Shown here piece by piece: positions 63,571-64,000 of a stretch of 64,000 nt of DNA. The stretch spans positions 1,367,001 to 1,431,000 of the forward strand of contig NZ_CP006587.1 in the NCBI RefSeq assembly GCF_000737515.1, written 5' to 3'. A program made the position numbers and the translations under genes. Origin of the DNA: Hymenobacter sp. APR13. GTDB lineage: Bacteria > Bacteroidota > Bacteroidia > Cytophagales > Hymenobacteraceae. Position 1 is the first letter of the stretch. Each line of letters opens with the position of its first letter. The notes under the pieces are model-generated. The model saw nothing but the letters and a program-made list of their open reading frames with translations. It did no database searches and was not told where the DNA came from.

Positions 63571-64000
63571 ATGACCAACAGCACCCTCGATCTGCGAACC
63601 GCTACTCTCGATGACATGGTCTTCGAGGGGCGCAACAAGGCGTACGGCGCCTTCCTGCTCCGGCGCCTCTACAACCAACACTTGGCCCGGGCTTCCGCCA
63701 CGGCCATTGTGCTGAGCTTGCTCTTCATCAGCTCACCGCTGGCATTCCGCTACCTGTTTCCGCCGATCCTAATCAACCCTATCGTTGAGCTTCCACCTAC
63801 AATTGTCGCGCCTATAGATCCGCCTGTATTTGAACAGCGCGAGGTGGAACCTGTCAAACAAATAGCCGTAACGGTCAGGCCTCCGCAGGCTACTACGCCT
63901 ACCAAGGTGGTGAAGGACGAGCTGGCAAAGCCGGAAATCGCCAAGCCCGAGATTAAGGAAGTTGGCCCGGTGGTGGATGAGGTAGGCCCGACTGGTCCGG
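63571..64000 (+). CDS. Second TonB-like protein, 3' end outside window
   Basis: The 143 visible residues repeat the first TonB's N-terminus (DDMVFEGRNKAYGAFLLRRLY), one membrane helix (about 41-58) and a Pro/Val/Lys-rich periplasmic linker; the TonB domain is beyond the window. It has no adjacent exbB/exbD and follows a terminator, so it may use the upstream channel. It probably arose by tandem duplication. The ATG at 63571 gives the conserved start. Confidence 0.8.
   Translation, partial: MTNSTLDLRTATLDDMVFEGRNKAYGAFLLRRLYNQHLARASATAIVLSLLFISSPLAFRYLFPPILINPIVELPPTIVAPIDPPVFEQREVEPVKQIAVTVRPPQATTPTKVVKDELAKPEIAKPEIKEVGPVVDEVGPTGP

Noticed and set aside
1..64000. tRNA and rRNA genes
   Set aside because: No cloverleaf-like or rRNA-like sequence was recognised by eye. 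A covariance-model search was not possible.

Overview
This is a GC-rich, chromosome-like segment of a Bacteroidota bacterium, most likely from the order Cytophagales and close to Hymenobacter. The evidence is gene content (GldB and GldD gliding lipoproteins, a TPR / DUF4292 lipoprotein / EnvC-like operon, a LytTR regulator, a MutY-SSB-GldD order, ExbB-ExbD-ExbD-TonB with the Bacteroidota-type TonB N-terminus), frequent TAnnTTTG promoter elements just upstream of genes, weak or absent Shine-Dalgarno sites, and many long intergenic palindromes. It is almost all core genome. I see no prophage, transposase, CRISPR array, defence island, rRNA or tRNA.

Layout. 1-3.7 kb: envelope operon (TPR protein, DUF4292 lipoprotein, catalytically degenerate EnvC-like LytM protein). 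3.9-7.4 kb: GAF-LytTR regulator, then two TatA-type proteins and GatA. 7.5-13.7 kb: LysM lytic transglycosylase, DsbA-family oxidoreductase and two secreted alpha/beta hydrolases, the first without its nucleophile. 13.7-17.7 kb: an inverted pair of perfect DnaA boxes, an MFS exporter, a small STAS-like protein, a sigma factor overlapping a short anti-sigma-like gene, and endonuclease III. 17.7-29.2 kb: glycosyltransferase, GldB, a porin-like outer-membrane protein, RNase G, a 29-residue COX24-like basic protein, TPR protein, HU, MutY, SSB, GldD and RecG.

29.2-43 kb: a small exported protein, a secreted propeller-like protein, glutamate dehydrogenase, then a fatty-acid degradation region on the minus strand (acyl-CoA ligase, lipoprotein, MarR regulator, hydroxyacyl-CoA dehydrogenase/enoyl-CoA hydratase fusion, thiolase, acyl-CoA dehydrogenase). 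The MarR and acyl-CoA dehydrogenase promoters carry the same 12-base site at the same distance from the -7 element, which points to a shared regulon. 43-50.3 kb: arginase-fold protein with lost metal ligands, cytochrome b5-like protein, MurQ, two GTPases for ribosome assembly (Der, Era) and ferrochelatase. 50.3-56.4 kb: less characterised genes (outer-membrane protein, PRC-barrel protein, membrane-anchored protein, orphan B12/radical SAM enzyme, pair of DUF2157-type membrane proteins). 56.4-64 kb: cysteine desulfurase, GlmM, MazG and the ExbB/ExbD/ExbD/TonB energy-transduction operon, followed by a second TonB-like gene cut by the window end.

Genes are separated by strong hairpin terminators and by at least ten long inverted repeats of several sequence families, some starting exactly at a stop codon. 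No clearly undescribed multi-gene system is evident. The best leads are the shared promoter-operator of the fatty-acid genes, the paired active/inactive hydrolases, the DnaA-box palindrome, the degenerate arginase-like protein and the palindromic element families.
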